NCBI RefSeq assembly: GCF_051014685.1
Contig: NC_135048.1
Coordinates: forward strand, 23,206,543 to 23,270,542
Reading direction: 5' to 3'
DNA from: Ptiloglossa arizonensis
Lineage: Eukaryota > Arthropoda > Insecta > Hymenoptera > Colletidae
DNA length: 64,000 nucleotides
Shown here: piece after piece, positions 26,501 to 40,148 of the stretch
Layout: each line of letters opens with the position of its first letter
Position numbering within the stretch: the first letter of the stretch is position 1
The notes under the pieces: generated by a model
What the model was told of the DNA's origin: nothing
The model's input: only the letters and a program-made list of their open reading frames with translations
The model's database searches: none
Position numbers and translations under genes: made by a program

Positions 26501-29239
26501 TGTAGTAATGGTTACGCGTGAATTATATCTCTATCGTATTATCGTCGATTGTGAGTTCTGCGTTTGGAGACAGATTTCCGTCTTTGCGTAAGAGGAAGTA
26601 ATCTAATAGCCAAGCGACAACCAGAACGATCTCGACAATACGATCGGGGCTTTCGTTTGTCCACTGTTGTCCTGCTACGACGATCTAGTCGAGGCTGCGA
26701 AAGAAAGTATGTATCTACACAGGACGCGTGTTCATACAGATTGGTGCTTCGAGATAACGATAGAAGGAGAAAATAGTAAAAGTTAATTTTTTAAAATAAA
26801 TACTCGTTTATTAAAATACAAATTTAAGTACATGAAAACTTGATACATAGCGGTAGATACAGAAAAGTATAAAAGCGAGGTAAATTGTTGTTTTGCAAAC
26901 TAACTATAGTTAATCGTGAAACATCGAATCTTTACGTAGTTCGCCATTTCACCGTTGAATGTTCATCATTCATAAACATTTTTTGTTACTTTCGTTTTCA
27001 ATAGTAACCATTATTAAGAAAATGTAATTTTACAAATCTTAAGTTGCAATTGGAGCTGAAAATACAACCAATCGCCAGTTCGTAAGATTGCCTTTTTTAT
27101 TTGTGGAATTCACTTTTCTTTTATCAATTCGATCGTAGAAACTTTGTTCGAAAACCCATAAAAATAATAATACCTTGTAGCTCGGAGTTTCGCACCAGTG
27201 AATTTTTCAGGTATTTTAGAAAGTCAGTGAACATTAAGTGGTTTTGTTTTCTTTCTAAGATTTTACGAGTCTTTGTTTCGAATTCGGGCGTACGTATAGT
27301 GTTCGTTGCCCCCTTCCCCCGTACACGCTATTTTTATTCGACTTTGTTCGCGGCAAAAGTCGTGAAACGCGAATGTCTCCCCGGAGAGAGAGAAAGTCCT
27401 GACAACGACGACGCCGGCGATGATGGCAATGAATCTTCTTTTCCTACCATTTCCGGAATTGTAGGTCAAGTTCTTGCCCGAAAAGCAGATACAGCTGCTG
27501 TCCAACGATTCTTCAGCGTGCCTCTTTCGAAGGCGAAAGTCACTTCCACCTTTTTCTACTGTGATATCCGAATGATTAATACCAACTCCGTGTCTGTTTT
27601 CCCATCAAATCCCTACATGGGTACGATATGTAGGATTTTCTCTATTTTGTGGAAATTCTCAAATAACTATGATCTGTTCAGTCTCTGATTACTTTCGTAT
27701 CGAAAGGAAATCTGAACAAATTAAAAACCCCTATTTGAAATTCACGATTATTTATACACTAACGTTAAAATCGAAGTAAATTTGGAATTCGAAGGAAAAT
27801 CAATACAATTACAACGAAAGCGGAATATTACAAATCGTTTTGTGCTTATTTTTTCTATTAATAAAGCGAGGAGAGCGTAGTAAATTTTATTTTCGCAACA
27901 AAATTACTGTTTCAGCTGGGCAGTTTCTACGATAATGACGAGACAGAATCTAATTCCGAGCGAGGACGGCTCACGCATGATCCACGCTTTGATCCCGATG
28001 TGGGACATGTGCAATCACGAGAACGGGAGAGTGAGTTTGCTCATCTACATTCTATGCACAACAACGACTGTCGTTATATCCGTTTCTTTTTATTTTAGAT
28101 TTTCACGGATTTCAACGAAACATCAGATTGTTGCGAGTGTTACGCTCTGAGAGACTTCAAGAAAGGAGAGCAAATATTCATTAGTTACGGACTTAGAACG
28201 AATTCCGACTTTTTCGTACATTCAGGATTCGTTTACATGGACAACAAAGAAGTATATCGTGCCTCGAAGTTATTCCGAATTACGTGTACAAGCTCTATTA
28301 TCCAACATAATAGAGAAACATGAGTTTTTTTGCTTCGAAAATGTTACTATGAACATAGAATTAAAAAAAAGTAGAGAAAAAAGAAATAAAAGTAGAAAGA
28401 AACAAAAATAAAATAAGAATAATAAAAAGTATTATTAATAATATTTAAAAATGGATATAGTAAGTGCCTGGTTGCAGGAGTTAAGAGTTAGAATGGTATA
28501 ACTGAAACACAGATGATTCCACATGTAAAAATAAGTTGTAAACGTGTAGTACATGTTACTGCGCTGTTCTATCATTTATTGCGGAATTTCCTATACGCTG
28601 ATCTGATAAAAACATTCGGATAATAGAGGTTTTACTGTATATACTGTGTTACTACGTTTATGTGCGAGATTTACTATTCCTGTTTTTTTAGGATGGTTTC
28701 AAACTGCGCCTTGGTATTAGTAAAGCTGATTCTCTGCAAAAGGAACGCATAGAATTATTGGACAGACTGCACCTACCCTCAGTGGGAGAATTCTTGTTGA
28801 AACCAGGAACAGAACCAATTTCCGACTTATTGTTGGCGTTCTTAAGGGTATTCAGTATGCGCAAACCGGAACTTACGCATTGGCTCCGATCGGATCGGGT
28901 TTATGATTTGAAGCATATGGATTGCGCTTTGGAGACTGTCGTCGAGGAGAACGTCAGGAAATTTTTACTTACCAGACTACAGCTCTTAATTGCTAATTAC
29001 CCGACGACTCTGAAGGTGAAAGTGAAACGAAAATACTGTTTGTAACACAAAGCGACGTTATATCAGAGTTAAAATTGTAATCGTTATATACGTTTAAATG
29101 TATTTTTCTACAGGAAGATCTTCAGCTGCTTGAAACGTCGCTGCCGCAAATTAAAAAGTTAGCTATTCAGCTGAGAGTAACGGAGAAAAAAATTCTTCTG
29201 GCTGCGCTTGATTACGTGGAGCAATGGATCAAGGCTTAA
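11595..29239 (+). CDS. SETD3: SETD3, actin-histidine N-methyltransferase (7 exons, 483 aa)
   Basis: Exons: 11595-11712, 12056-12547, 12721-12844, 27916-28030, 28099-28251, 28692-29015, 29114-29239, all with GT..AG borders and matching phases (1452 nt). The protein reads as a SETD3-type split SET domain followed by a Rubisco-LSMT-like substrate-binding region. Key SET motifs are present: TRQN with Asn256, WDMCNH with Trp274, Asn278 and His279, and GEQIFISYG with Tyr313. These positions equal the numbering of the human enzyme, where they form the S-adenosylmethionine and actin His73 sites. The established SETD3 reaction is N-tau methylation of actin His73 in the cytoplasm. The length of 483 aa is shorter than human SETD3 (594), mainly through a shorter C-terminus. 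Intron 3 is 15,071 bp and hosts a gene on the other strand; the other introns are 68-440 bp. Confidence 0.95.
12910..12915 (-). terminator. Candidate polyA signal of the nested gene
   Basis: AATAAA on the minus strand, about 420 nt beyond the stop at 13338 and only about 65 nt from SETD3 exon 3. It is plausible but not unique in such AT-rich sequence. Confidence 0.25.
13338..20946 (-). CDS. Nested single-pass type I membrane protein (2 coding exons, 1017 aa)
   Basis: Coding exon 1 is 20815-20946 (44 codons, donor GTAAGA); coding exon 2 is 13338-16259 (acceptor atttttag), both phase 0, with a 4555-bp intron. The N-terminus MWRTFYLLSLMLFTFNF is a plausible signal peptide. The ectodomain is very polar and rich in Glu, Asp, Asn, Ser and Thr with many N-glycosylation sequons and no clear folded domain except a related motif seen twice: near residue 275 (SELLQRRNLTLEDLLKG) and near 665 (ERLLKSRNMSLEELIALR). 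A TM helix lies near 903-925 (IIASGAILGVTIVVFLAIFIVC), followed by basic residues and a tail of about 90 residues ending WETIPDYMK. The gene sits wholly inside SETD3 intron 3, antisense to it. The long exon has GC-biased third positions unlike the AT-rich intron around it, so it is clearly coding. I do not recognise the family; surface or adhesion roles would be guesses. Confidence 0.85.
16260..19765. other. Intronic DNA (SETD3 intron 3 and nested-gene intron)
   Basis: AT-rich intron with no coding-like ORF. A GC-richer patch at about 18310-18660 has short ORFs on both strands without a family signature; it could be regulatory. Nothing else recognised. Confidence 0.4.
19766..20082. mobile_element. 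Possible 317-bp MITE-like element with TA-flanked inverted ends
   Basis: The left end reads TACAGGGTGTCCCATAA. The right end, on the complementary strand, reads TACAGGATGGCCAA. The ends agree in TACAGG, then TG and CC, in inverted orientation, and each is bordered by TA as in Tc1/mariner-type target duplications. There is no internal ORF. ACAGGGTGTCCC-type ends are common among small insect repeats. The match is imperfect and short. Confidence 0.4.
20885..21148 (-). CDS. Small membrane-anchored ORF (87 aa) upstream of and overlapping the nested gene
   Basis: The ORF starts with MNPEEIFGLCNRKN, followed by a hydrophobic segment (AIFVILCALVIYVHLF, residues 15-30) and an acidic Cys-containing tail (ETRCIDDEEF, SHCNDVEN). 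Codons are strongly biased to C or G in third position over most of the length, as in real coding exons of this window and unlike intron DNA. Its last 62 nt overlap, in another frame, the first 62 nt of the signal-peptide exon starting at 20946. Its ATG has a weak context (T at -3), while the downstream ATG has A at -3, and no other minus-strand ATG lies between them. It could be the first cistron of a bicistronic mRNA, a long uORF, or the first exon of another isoform. No family recognised. Confidence 0.45.
   Translation of the reverse strand: MNPEEIFGLCNRKNAIFVILCALVIYVHLFTDNDTVNDQATNFNVEEQRETRCIDDEEFSVFRSHCNDVENILSALADAFHVQFPSR
21149..27915. other. Remainder of SETD3 intron 3, with probable promoter of the nested gene
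   Basis: No gene supported with confidence. GC-richer islands at about 21150-21980, 23150-23480, 25040-25340, 26530-26730 and 27300-27540 stand out from AT-rich DNA. The first is immediately upstream of the nested minus-strand gene and is the best candidate for its promoter and 5' UTR. Short ORFs in these islands lack domains. Confidence 0.4.
22030..22460. repeat. Degenerate repeat of TATTCGAATACTCGA-type motifs
   Basis: Dense, imperfect repetition of short near-palindromic words such as TATTCGAATA, GAATACTCG and TTAAGTATTCG. It has no clean period. The same word family builds the array at 48.9-49.6 kb. Confidence 0.6.
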
Positions 29240-30805
29240 TAAGAAATTCACGAGCAAATTTTATTATATCTATGGAAGCAAGCTTTTGTTTTCTTAGTGG
29301 TAAAAAAATGTTCCAACAGAATGTGATTTTTCTCAATCTAATTTGATGTGAATATTAAGATAAACAAAAATTTAACGAAGAACATTCTTTGAACGATTAA
29401 ACGTATATATGAAATAGTATGAGGCAAGCAAATCATGGTCAGAAAAGGGAGCAATGGTATGAAGTACACTGCAATGTATAAACATTGAATAGACTATATG
29501 TATATACATATATATATATATATATAGATATGCACGTAACAGGTATATATATATATGTATATGTATGTGTATTAACAACTATACAATGCAATGTAAAATA
29601 ATTGCATGTTCCAAAATATCTCGATTCTTGTTTTCAAGAGATGAGAACTTTAAAAAATATAAATCGTGTTTAACTATCACATTAATGTTTCTTGTCGAAC
29701 TGTACTTCTAGTCAGTGTGCTAATCAAGTTCTAATCTCTGATTGCAAGACTTGACAAACACAATACATTTATTTCGGCTTTGATAAAAAAAAAATGTACA
29801 AAAGAAATGTTATTATTCATGAATATTTATTTTTCAAAGAGAATAGTTAAGAGATCTAATTCTTTATGTAAGCTATTGTGCGGTATTACACAGGCCTACG
29901 AAATCAGACTTACAAACAATTATACGCCGTAAGATTTACCAATATATCTATCGAATTCTAATAGTACACATAAAAATAAGACAAGCAGCAAGTTCCAGAT
30001 ATTTCCCAGCCATTAAAATTGTATTGTATCATGTTTACCCACAAAATTGTATGCAGTGATTTAAAAATATAATGCGCTTATATGAATATGATAACTATAT
30101 AAAATTATAATGATGTATCTACACAAAAACATATAAATTGTTTCAATCGCGTATAATAAAGAATAATAACTAGAACAATAAATTAGATGACGCTACAGCA
30201 GGACTGATAGCTCTATGTATTGCTTTTTTAATACATTGGGGCAGACATGATACAGTTAAATACAAATGTTACGTTAACTTAACATTACAATTTCCCCTAA
30301 TATAAAACACAGAAAATGTATGACATGGTTACATTACTTTGACGAAACGCTAAAAAATTATCTTATTTCTATCTGATCCAAAAAGTTCTATAAGTAGAGG
30401 AATTGTATGAGATTCTTAGTTATATTCTTAAAGTGATACTATCGACTTTGTGACAATATTAGTAACCGGATGAATGAGCGATATTCTGTATCTTATATAA
30501 TTGCTAAAAAAATATACATGTATATGTTCATCCTTGTGTTAAGTGAGGTCAAACTGTAATACAGTTTATTTCAGAACTTTTTGATCAGATAATGTTTAAT
30601 ACATATTCTTACCAATAATTTATGTTGTTTGTCGCCAGTCATGTTTAATTGTACTTAATATATACTACAAAAAGACTGTTCATTAGCAACGGCACGTTTC
30701 ATTGTTACGAGTAATTTTTAACGATTAGTTTTAGATCTTTTACATTTCATTTTTATTTAGTTTTTCTACTTCAGCTGGAATTATCTTCTGGAATATTATC
30801 TTAAA
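29240..30805. other. Convergent 3' region between SETD3 and the zinc-finger gene
   Basis: AT-rich with no coding ORF; it should hold both 3' UTRs. An (AT)n-type microsatellite is at about 29500-29560. On the minus strand AATAAA at 30565-30570 lies about 235 nt after the zinc-finger stop, and on the plus strand AATAAA near 30154 is a possible distal SETD3 signal. Confidence 0.4.
29498..29562. repeat. TA/TATG microsatellite
   Basis: Alternating ta and tatg/gtat units interrupted by short stretches; simple sequence in the SETD3 3' flank. Confidence 0.7.
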
Positions 30806-32350
30806 TTATAACGTATTTTGGAATTCGATTTTATCATTTGATAGATTTATGTTACTGTTTCCACTAGCATAATTTGCGGATCCCTCTTTTAGTTTACGAA
30901 GTATTACTTCACTGATAGACTCTTCTTTTTGCTCTCCATTGTTTTTTTTAACATTTTTAATGTCATGATCTCCTTGAAGATGCAACACGAGAGAAGGTAA
31001 GGCATAAAATATTTTGTCACAGAGATTGCACTGGAATGTCTTTCCGTCTGCTGCCTGCAAGCAGTGTTGATGATCTTGTATAGAACTGTATGTTTGTCTG
31101 TGTAATGCTACATGCTTTTCATGATCTATGGCAAGAATGAATTCGTAAGAACAAATTGGACATTTCAAATTGTGCTTTGCCCACACTGTATGTGTTTTTA
31201 ATCTATGTAAACTATCATAAACTTTACCACAAACGGGACACTTCATGCATTTATGATTATTCAGTGTCTCTATGCTTTCATATAATCCGCTACATTCCTT
31301 ACATTGGTAAGTTCTTTCTCTGTTACAAGCATGTTTAAACCAATGTTTCTCCAATTGTGGCACAAGATCAAATACTAATTTGCAGAGAGAACATATGAAT
31401 CTTCCTTGACGATCTCTCTTCATACTAAAGTTCGATGCCCGTGTATTCCAATGTTTCTCAAAATTATTTTTGAGTAATAAATTTTCATTACAAAATTCAC
31501 ATTGATTTTGATGTTTGGATAAGTGAGTGAATAACATTCCAGGTTCAGTATTTGTATAATTACAAAATGAACATACAAAAGAATCCTCGTCCTGGTACAT
31601 ATGAGAGTACAAATGTTTTTGGAATGAGTTCGAAGTAAAAAACATTGCACCACATGCTGAACATTTGAGGTAAGGTTTACCCTCTTCTGTGTAAAATAAT
31701 GGCAAAGATCTAAAACTTTGTAACCAGCCAACATTATCTGTAGAATCTGTAATGTTTTGTTCGTCCATAGATGATTCCTCATAATCAATTTCTTCCATGG
31801 TTGGCATATGTTCATCCACATCGGTAGAAATGATCGAATGCTCTTCCTCTTTTATTTCAATTATTGGCTCGTGCTTGGCTATGAGTTTCCTTAGTAATAT
31901 TACTTTGTTACGTCGTTCAGAATGATGTCGGGATTTCGATTTTTTATTAGATAGTGTACGTTCATTGGTTAATTTCTCTGTCATTAATTCATTGTCCGAT
32001 TGCAACTGAGTTATTATTATAAATTCTTTACTATCAGGTACGGAAGTAACGTATGAAAGAGGTGATTCAGGTTTCATGTCATCCCAATCGCTGATAGTGG
32101 CCTCACTACTAATTTCGGAGTCATTTTCCATAGATAAAAGTTCAGAGGATGCATCATCTTCCTGAGATTCAATATCATCATCATCATCATCCTCTGGGGA
32201 AAGCAGAGCTGTCCTCAATATTCGTTCATTTGTTATTGGATATTTATCCTTTTCATAACTTTCTTCGTCATTTCTTTCCTTACTAGTTTCCACATTTTCC
32301 ATTGTGTCCTTTGAAAAGTCTTTGCATTCCACGTCTTCTAACGTTAACAT
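30806..32350 (-). CDS. C2H2 zinc-finger protein (single exon, 514 aa)
   Basis: One uninterrupted exon; the start ATG has A at -3. Residues 1-225 are acidic and Ser-rich (runs such as EDDDDDDIESQEDD) and probably disordered. From about 228 to 462 there are eight Cys2His2-type fingers: CSAC..HLYSH, CSFC..HLSKH, CEFC (second His missing), CSLC..HWFKH, CKEC (short, irregular), CPVC..HTVWAKH, CPIC..HVALH and CNLC..HLQGDH. Six look complete and two degenerate. Linkers are not the TGEKP type, so this is not a KRAB-like array. The expected role is a nuclear DNA-binding regulator with unknown targets. It is convergent with SETD3. The 3' 50 residues are Asn/Ser/Lys-rich. Confidence 0.88.
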   Translation of the reverse strand: MLTLEDVECKDFSKDTMENVETSKERNDEESYEKDKYPITNERILRTALLSPEDDDDDDIESQEDDASSELLSMENDSEISSEATISDWDDMKPESPLSYVTSVPDSKEFIIITQLQSDNELMTEKLTNERTLSNKKSKSRHHSERRNKVILLRKLIAKHEPIIEIKEEEHSIISTDVDEHMPTMEEIDYEESSMDEQNITDSTDNVGWLQSFRSLPLFYTEEGKPYLKCSACGAMFFTSNSFQKHLYSHMYQDEDSFVCSFCNYTNTEPGMLFTHLSKHQNQCEFCNENLLLKNNFEKHWNTRASNFSMKRDRQGRFICSLCKLVFDLVPQLEKHWFKHACNRERTYQCKECSGLYESIETLNNHKCMKCPVCGKVYDSLHRLKTHTVWAKHNLKCPICSYEFILAIDHEKHVALHRQTYSSIQDHQHCLQAADGKTFQCNLCDKIFYALPSLVLHLQGDHDIKNVKKNNGEQKEESISEVILRKLKEGSANYASGNSNINLSNDKIEFQNTL

Positions 32351-35097
32351 TTTATATTCTATAGAAGTCCTATGCCCTGTTCAAATGATTACTGTAACAT
32401 AGAAGATTGAATGTTACAATGACTACAGAATGTTTACACGGAAAGTTCTAAAGGATGAAACATAACCTCGCTTTCACTTGTTCATCACATCTTCTTCGTT
32501 TGTCACACTCGATCATATATAAACGATAGTTACACTAAATCCTTGAATGATTGATGCCTGTGATATAGCAAATAAAGTATACTTACATGTGGACATTTAA
32601 TTTGGCTCCTCCTTACGATGCTCTTCGCGGTGCAAACATCGATTTGTATCTGCTTGGAATTCTTTAAAGACGCATCGGTAGATAGACAAAAAAAAATATA
32701 TGTGAAGACAAGGATTCGTCATTCAGTGCCCTAAATATCGCAAGAAATTCACCATCTTCAAAGTACCCATTATTAATCACACTTGAATAACTTTGATCAG
32801 CTGTTTTCTGATTACACGAAATTGACAGGACGTTTCGGTGCGCGTCCAACCGATGACCTGCCTCCGGTGACATGAAAAGTATCTCTCAACTTCTTGATTA
32901 TGAATTTCTCTAATTTACCTGTATAATTTGGTCGTGATAACAGAGATACATTAGACTACTCTTTAAATTGATTTATAAGTCAACAATTATTTGTGTCTGT
33001 GCAGCTTATTCTTTTTAAAATAGAGTACATTATATCATGTTACGATGAAATATGATACGAAAGCCTACCACTGTTTTACGCGTTTAATATAAGGTTGAGA
33101 AGCACTTTCACAGGAACAAGGTGTATAACTGTATACATATACAGAACCATAGGGGGATTCAGCGATTTATTAGAACGCGTATGCATAATTAAGGTATTTG
33201 TAGTACTTGCGATGAAGTTTTGTAAAATATAAATGTGAAATCGATACACGAGATCACTGTTTTAAATATTTTTATTTTTATGATAAATGTGCATACATAT
33301 TTTATATTTTCGAATAAAAAAGATAGTATATATAAAACTTAATATATATAACTTAATACATTATACAAAACTTGACATAGAGATTACTAAACAAACAATA
33401 CTGGTAACAACAGATTTCAAGCATTCGATTTTATGTTAAACAACCGATTTATTTTTGTTAATTTTTTGCGCTTCACATATTTATAGAAATACAAATCAAT
33501 TACAAATCATTTTTATATCCATATACTTACTAATATCCGCATTATGTTTCTTTGTTGACATTAATGACTATTGCAATGAATTAATAATAAATTTTTATGC
33601 AACATTAGTTACATCAATAAAAAATTAAAGCGTCTTTTTTTACGCACGGTTTCGTACAATAATGTTATGTATTTGTCACTGAACGAATTAACAATATGAA
33701 TTGCACTGTTCCTAGAGTATCACTAAGTGTGGCACTATTTTCTAATTCGTTCGTTAATTTGTTTAAAAATCGAGTATTTGAAAACTCACGCAAAATTGAA
33801 CAAGAATTGGTAATCGAACTCTCGGTTTTTATCTGAAAACACGTTTCCTTCTAATATTGAGTTACATGCGTTGAGCAGGTTATGGTTCAACTGTGACAAA
33901 CGAGTCGTACTCGTTGCGCATAGTAGTATAAGTATTGTTTTATTATCACTAGTCTTCAATCTATGCAGAGATTGGGCGTACATATAGTTTAGCAAATTCA
34001 CATATATTTAATAGTATTCTATTTTTTATTTTAGAGAAAATTAAGTATTTTTAAAGTTCTTTAGGATAACAAATGATCCTTAAATACTTTCTTGGGAAAG
34101 GACGCTTGTACGAGCAACAGTAGCCATCTTTTATGCAGGAAAACGATGAAGGATATGTTAAAATGTATCGAAACTAAAAAAAAACGATGATACTTTAAAC
34201 AGTAGTTTAAGAATTTGTAGTTGTAGAATCTAATAATGTCTTAATCTTCGATAACAGTAAGTTGTACTCTTATTTGAACAGTAACAGATTCTATTAAATT
34301 CATGTTAATATATGTTAAATATAATGGAAACAAATCGAATTTAGTTTCTGCATGTTCTAACAAAGCAACAATAAATTTTGTGGCTTTTTATATATCTAAT
34401 ACTACATTCATTCCATTCATTACACGAGTTGTCCATAGTATGGAGATATTGAACATTAAGTTCAATTTTGAAAATGTTTGGTTTGGCGTTTAAAATGGAT
34501 GTACCATTCGAGTCTTCTTTTCGCGAACTTTTCAAAAATATGGTCTAAGAATTGCAATTGTATTTGCCTCGACATCCGATAGATGCCGATCCTTCGCGAA
34601 GGGAGAGGTGGTAAAAGACTATGGGGCTCCCACCTATCGCGCGAATCCCCAAATTCTTAGTTGCGCTCTGCAAGCCTGCGAGTTATTGTGTTATGGAAAT
34701 GTATTTGCTATTAAAGTGTAAAAATCGTTGTCAGTCCAGAATAGCCGTCACGAAATAAATGTGACGCGTCTGATCTAGAATGTCACCAAATTATACATTA
34801 TTCTTTCTTGTCACATCTTCGTCGAATTCCAGTCAATTATTAAAGAGAAATTGAGCGTAATTGGATGGAAATTTTTCGTCTGTCACGATACTAAAACGGT
34901 TAAATCGTGAACCATTGTTTTTTCCTTAAACGAATGGTTGGCCGAGTTTACGTTTGCGAGTTTAACTGTGCTAGCGGTTTGCAGAGGACAAATCTGTAAA
35001 TATTTCTCCGCCCGTTTCTGGCGTACGCGGTCCTTAAAAGAATCGCAGGCAACAGGTTAAAGTTCAATGTTCACGCGATGCTTCAGGATTGAGTCGT
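32351..35097. other. Upstream region of the zinc-finger gene and intergenic DNA
   Basis: AT-rich, no supported gene. The 5' UTR and promoter of the zinc-finger gene should lie at about 32351-32880. A GC-richer patch at 34560-34690 contains short self-complementary words (for example TCGCGA) but no recognisable RNA gene or ORF. Confidence 0.4.
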
Positions 35098-37700
<2,603 letters not shown>

Positions 37701-37719
37701 TGTTCTCTCGTTGCGGAGG

Positions 37720-37756
37720 AACTGTTCGCATGATCGAGAAAACGGTAGCTTTTATA
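37720..37756 (-). promoter_or_regulatory. TATA box and initiator of the minus-strand cuticle-like gene
   Basis: On the minus strand TATAAAAG occupies 37756-37749. An arthropod initiator-like ACAGTT lies about 33 nt downstream (725-720 in the 37 kb block), placing the transcription start near 37723, 23 nt before the ATG at 37700. The spacing is that of a typical TATA/Inr core promoter. Confidence 0.6.
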
Positions 37757-38241
37757 TATTTGCTGTCCGGTACGGTGGACAGACCGACGAATCTGGACGG
37801 AGGTCCGGATCAGGTTCCCGTCTTTGATGGGATCAGGAACTGGGCCTGGTAAATCGGCGGTCGTGTCGTTTCCGGAGAAGAAAGTGATCAAGAACCGCTA
37901 CGAATCTGGTTCATGTTCATACCATACAAGGGGATGCACATGCAATCCTCTTGCGTCTCCAGTTCGAGACGGGGTGGATTTTTGATCGATTGTTATGCTT
38001 CTATTAGACTTATTTAGCACGACGTAATCGTGATAATAATTACAACGAACCCCCTAGTTACTTACTAGTTACTTTTCTTCCGCGTCGGTGTTTCCCGTGG
38101 AAAATTAGTAATTGTTAATAAATTTGCATATTTGAATAAAATTCTAATACGTGTATTTTTATTTTTAGTTTATTCCTAAATATAAAATTGTATTTCTAAT
38201 ATTGATATTCGAAACGGTTATTCAGTTTATTATTATTATTA

Positions 38242-38565
38242 TTAACTACATAGATTACCAAAGTAGTATTTATTATACTACTATTAACTACATAGATTAC
38301 CAAAGTAGTATTTATTATACTACAATTAACTACATAGATTACCAAAGTAGTATTTATTATACTACTATTAACTACATAGATTACCAAAGTAGTACTTATT
38401 AAACTACTACTAACTACATAGATTACCAAAGTAGTACTTATTAAACTACTATTAACTACATAAATGACCAAAGTAGTATTTATTATACTACTATTAACTA
38501 CATAGATTACCAAAGTAGTATTTATTATACTACTATTAACTACATAGATTACCAAAGTAGTAATT
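38242..38565. repeat. 42-bp minisatellite, about 8 copies
   Basis: The anchor ttaactacatagattacc recurs every 42 bp from 38242 with few changes. Because 42 is a multiple of 3 and the unit lacks stops in some frames, both strands show false ORFs (VIYVVNSSIINTTL-type and NYIDYQSSIYYT-type). Confidence 0.9.
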
Positions 38566-39852
38566 TTTATCGAAGTTCAAGGTCATATACTTCGGGCCTG
38601 ATGTGACGCATTGTAACGTCATTTGTCGAGCGAAAAATTGCATTTCCGTGTAAACAAAATATCGATCGAGCGGGAACGAGTAACGCGAAATCGGCGAAGA
38701 CGCGTCGGTAATTATTCCGTGCGTTTGTGCGCATGCGCGCACGCGTGTTTCGCTGTCACCGTGTCTTCTCAAGGTTTTCAAAGTGGATGGTGAATCGATA
38801 TGTATTTGGTTCCCGAGGAAATTCTCCAAGTGTGACACTTGGACCTCGCTCAACATTGCTTCTCGATAGATATTCAACAATCTTCGTTATTGTTTCGAGT
38901 TCCCGGTACAAGTTCTCCAAAATGGCGTCGCCATTTTGTGTAAGTTTGAAATACACGAAGGGACTACTGTCCTCCGGTAGAAAGTCATTTCCCAACGATT
39001 CGATTGAAAATTGAAAAGAAAAAAAAAAACGTTCTTACGCAATTCGTAACGATAATTTTCTACTAGTTAAATTTTAACTTGAAAAGAATATTTTATTCTC
39101 ACTTCCAGGCTTCAAACATGAACACTCGTAGTTGTCGGTGGACGTGTTTGAGAAAGTATGACGCATACCTTTGTGAAGCGTCTTGAGGACATAAATCGAG
39201 TGGAAATTTGTTATAGTTTCTAAAGTGTGAATAATATCGGGGATGTAATTCGAACTTGTGTTTTTGGAACTTGGTGTATCGTTTAAACGAGATTACTCGA
39301 TTCGATGTTTCATAAATTTGGACAGGCACGCGTACCACTTACCTATTTTCGTTTTAATTACTCTCTCGTCGCACGGAGCACGTAGCGCGAAACAAATGTT
39401 TCCGCGTGAAATGTTTACTCGTTTCGTTCATTGTCAATTTTTAATATTATTAACCGATACTTTAATATTATCAACCGTGGATAGTTTGTTCGTTGAGATT
39501 ACGTAGATTGCGCAAATTTTTTTGAAAAGAATCGCGAACGAGATGAAACGTTTTAATAAAAATAAATATATTTACTGTTAAATAGAATCCATCTTGTTTA
39601 TTCTCCATGTTTTTCCGCCTCTCCCGACACCTTTCGAAATGTCGCGGATTCCTGGAGTTGTGACGTCACTTCTGAGAAATTCCACGAATTAAAGTTGTCG
39701 CACTTACTCTTACTCAACTAATGAATTGCACAACTTAAGGAAACGATCGAAGAAAAGGAAAAGATTCTAATTAAGAAACACTTGAAATGTTCCGAGTTTG
39801 TAGTGTTCATCTATATAAGTATATATTCCCCATATGTTAATAGCAAATGATT

Positions 39853-40148
39853 AGTATAATATAGTGGTTACTTTTAATATTAATTTAATAGTATAATATA
39901 GTGGTTACTTTTATTATTAATGTAATGGTATAATATAGTGGTTACTTTTAATATTAATTTAATAGTATAATATAGTGGTTACTTTTATTATTAATTTAAT
40001 GGTATAATATAGTGGTTATTTTTATTATTAATTTAATAGTATAATATAGTGGTCACTTTTATTACTAATTTAATAGTATAATATAGTGGTCACTTTTATT
40101 ATTAATTTAATAGTATAATATAGTGTTTACTTTTAACATTAATAATAA
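39853..40148. repeat. 37-bp minisatellite, about 8 copies
   Basis: The anchor agtataatatagtggttac recurs at 37-bp steps from 39853 to about 40112 with single-base variants (gtggtcac, gtgtttac). The array ends in a short inverted fragment (aataataaaaagtaacc). Confidence 0.9.
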
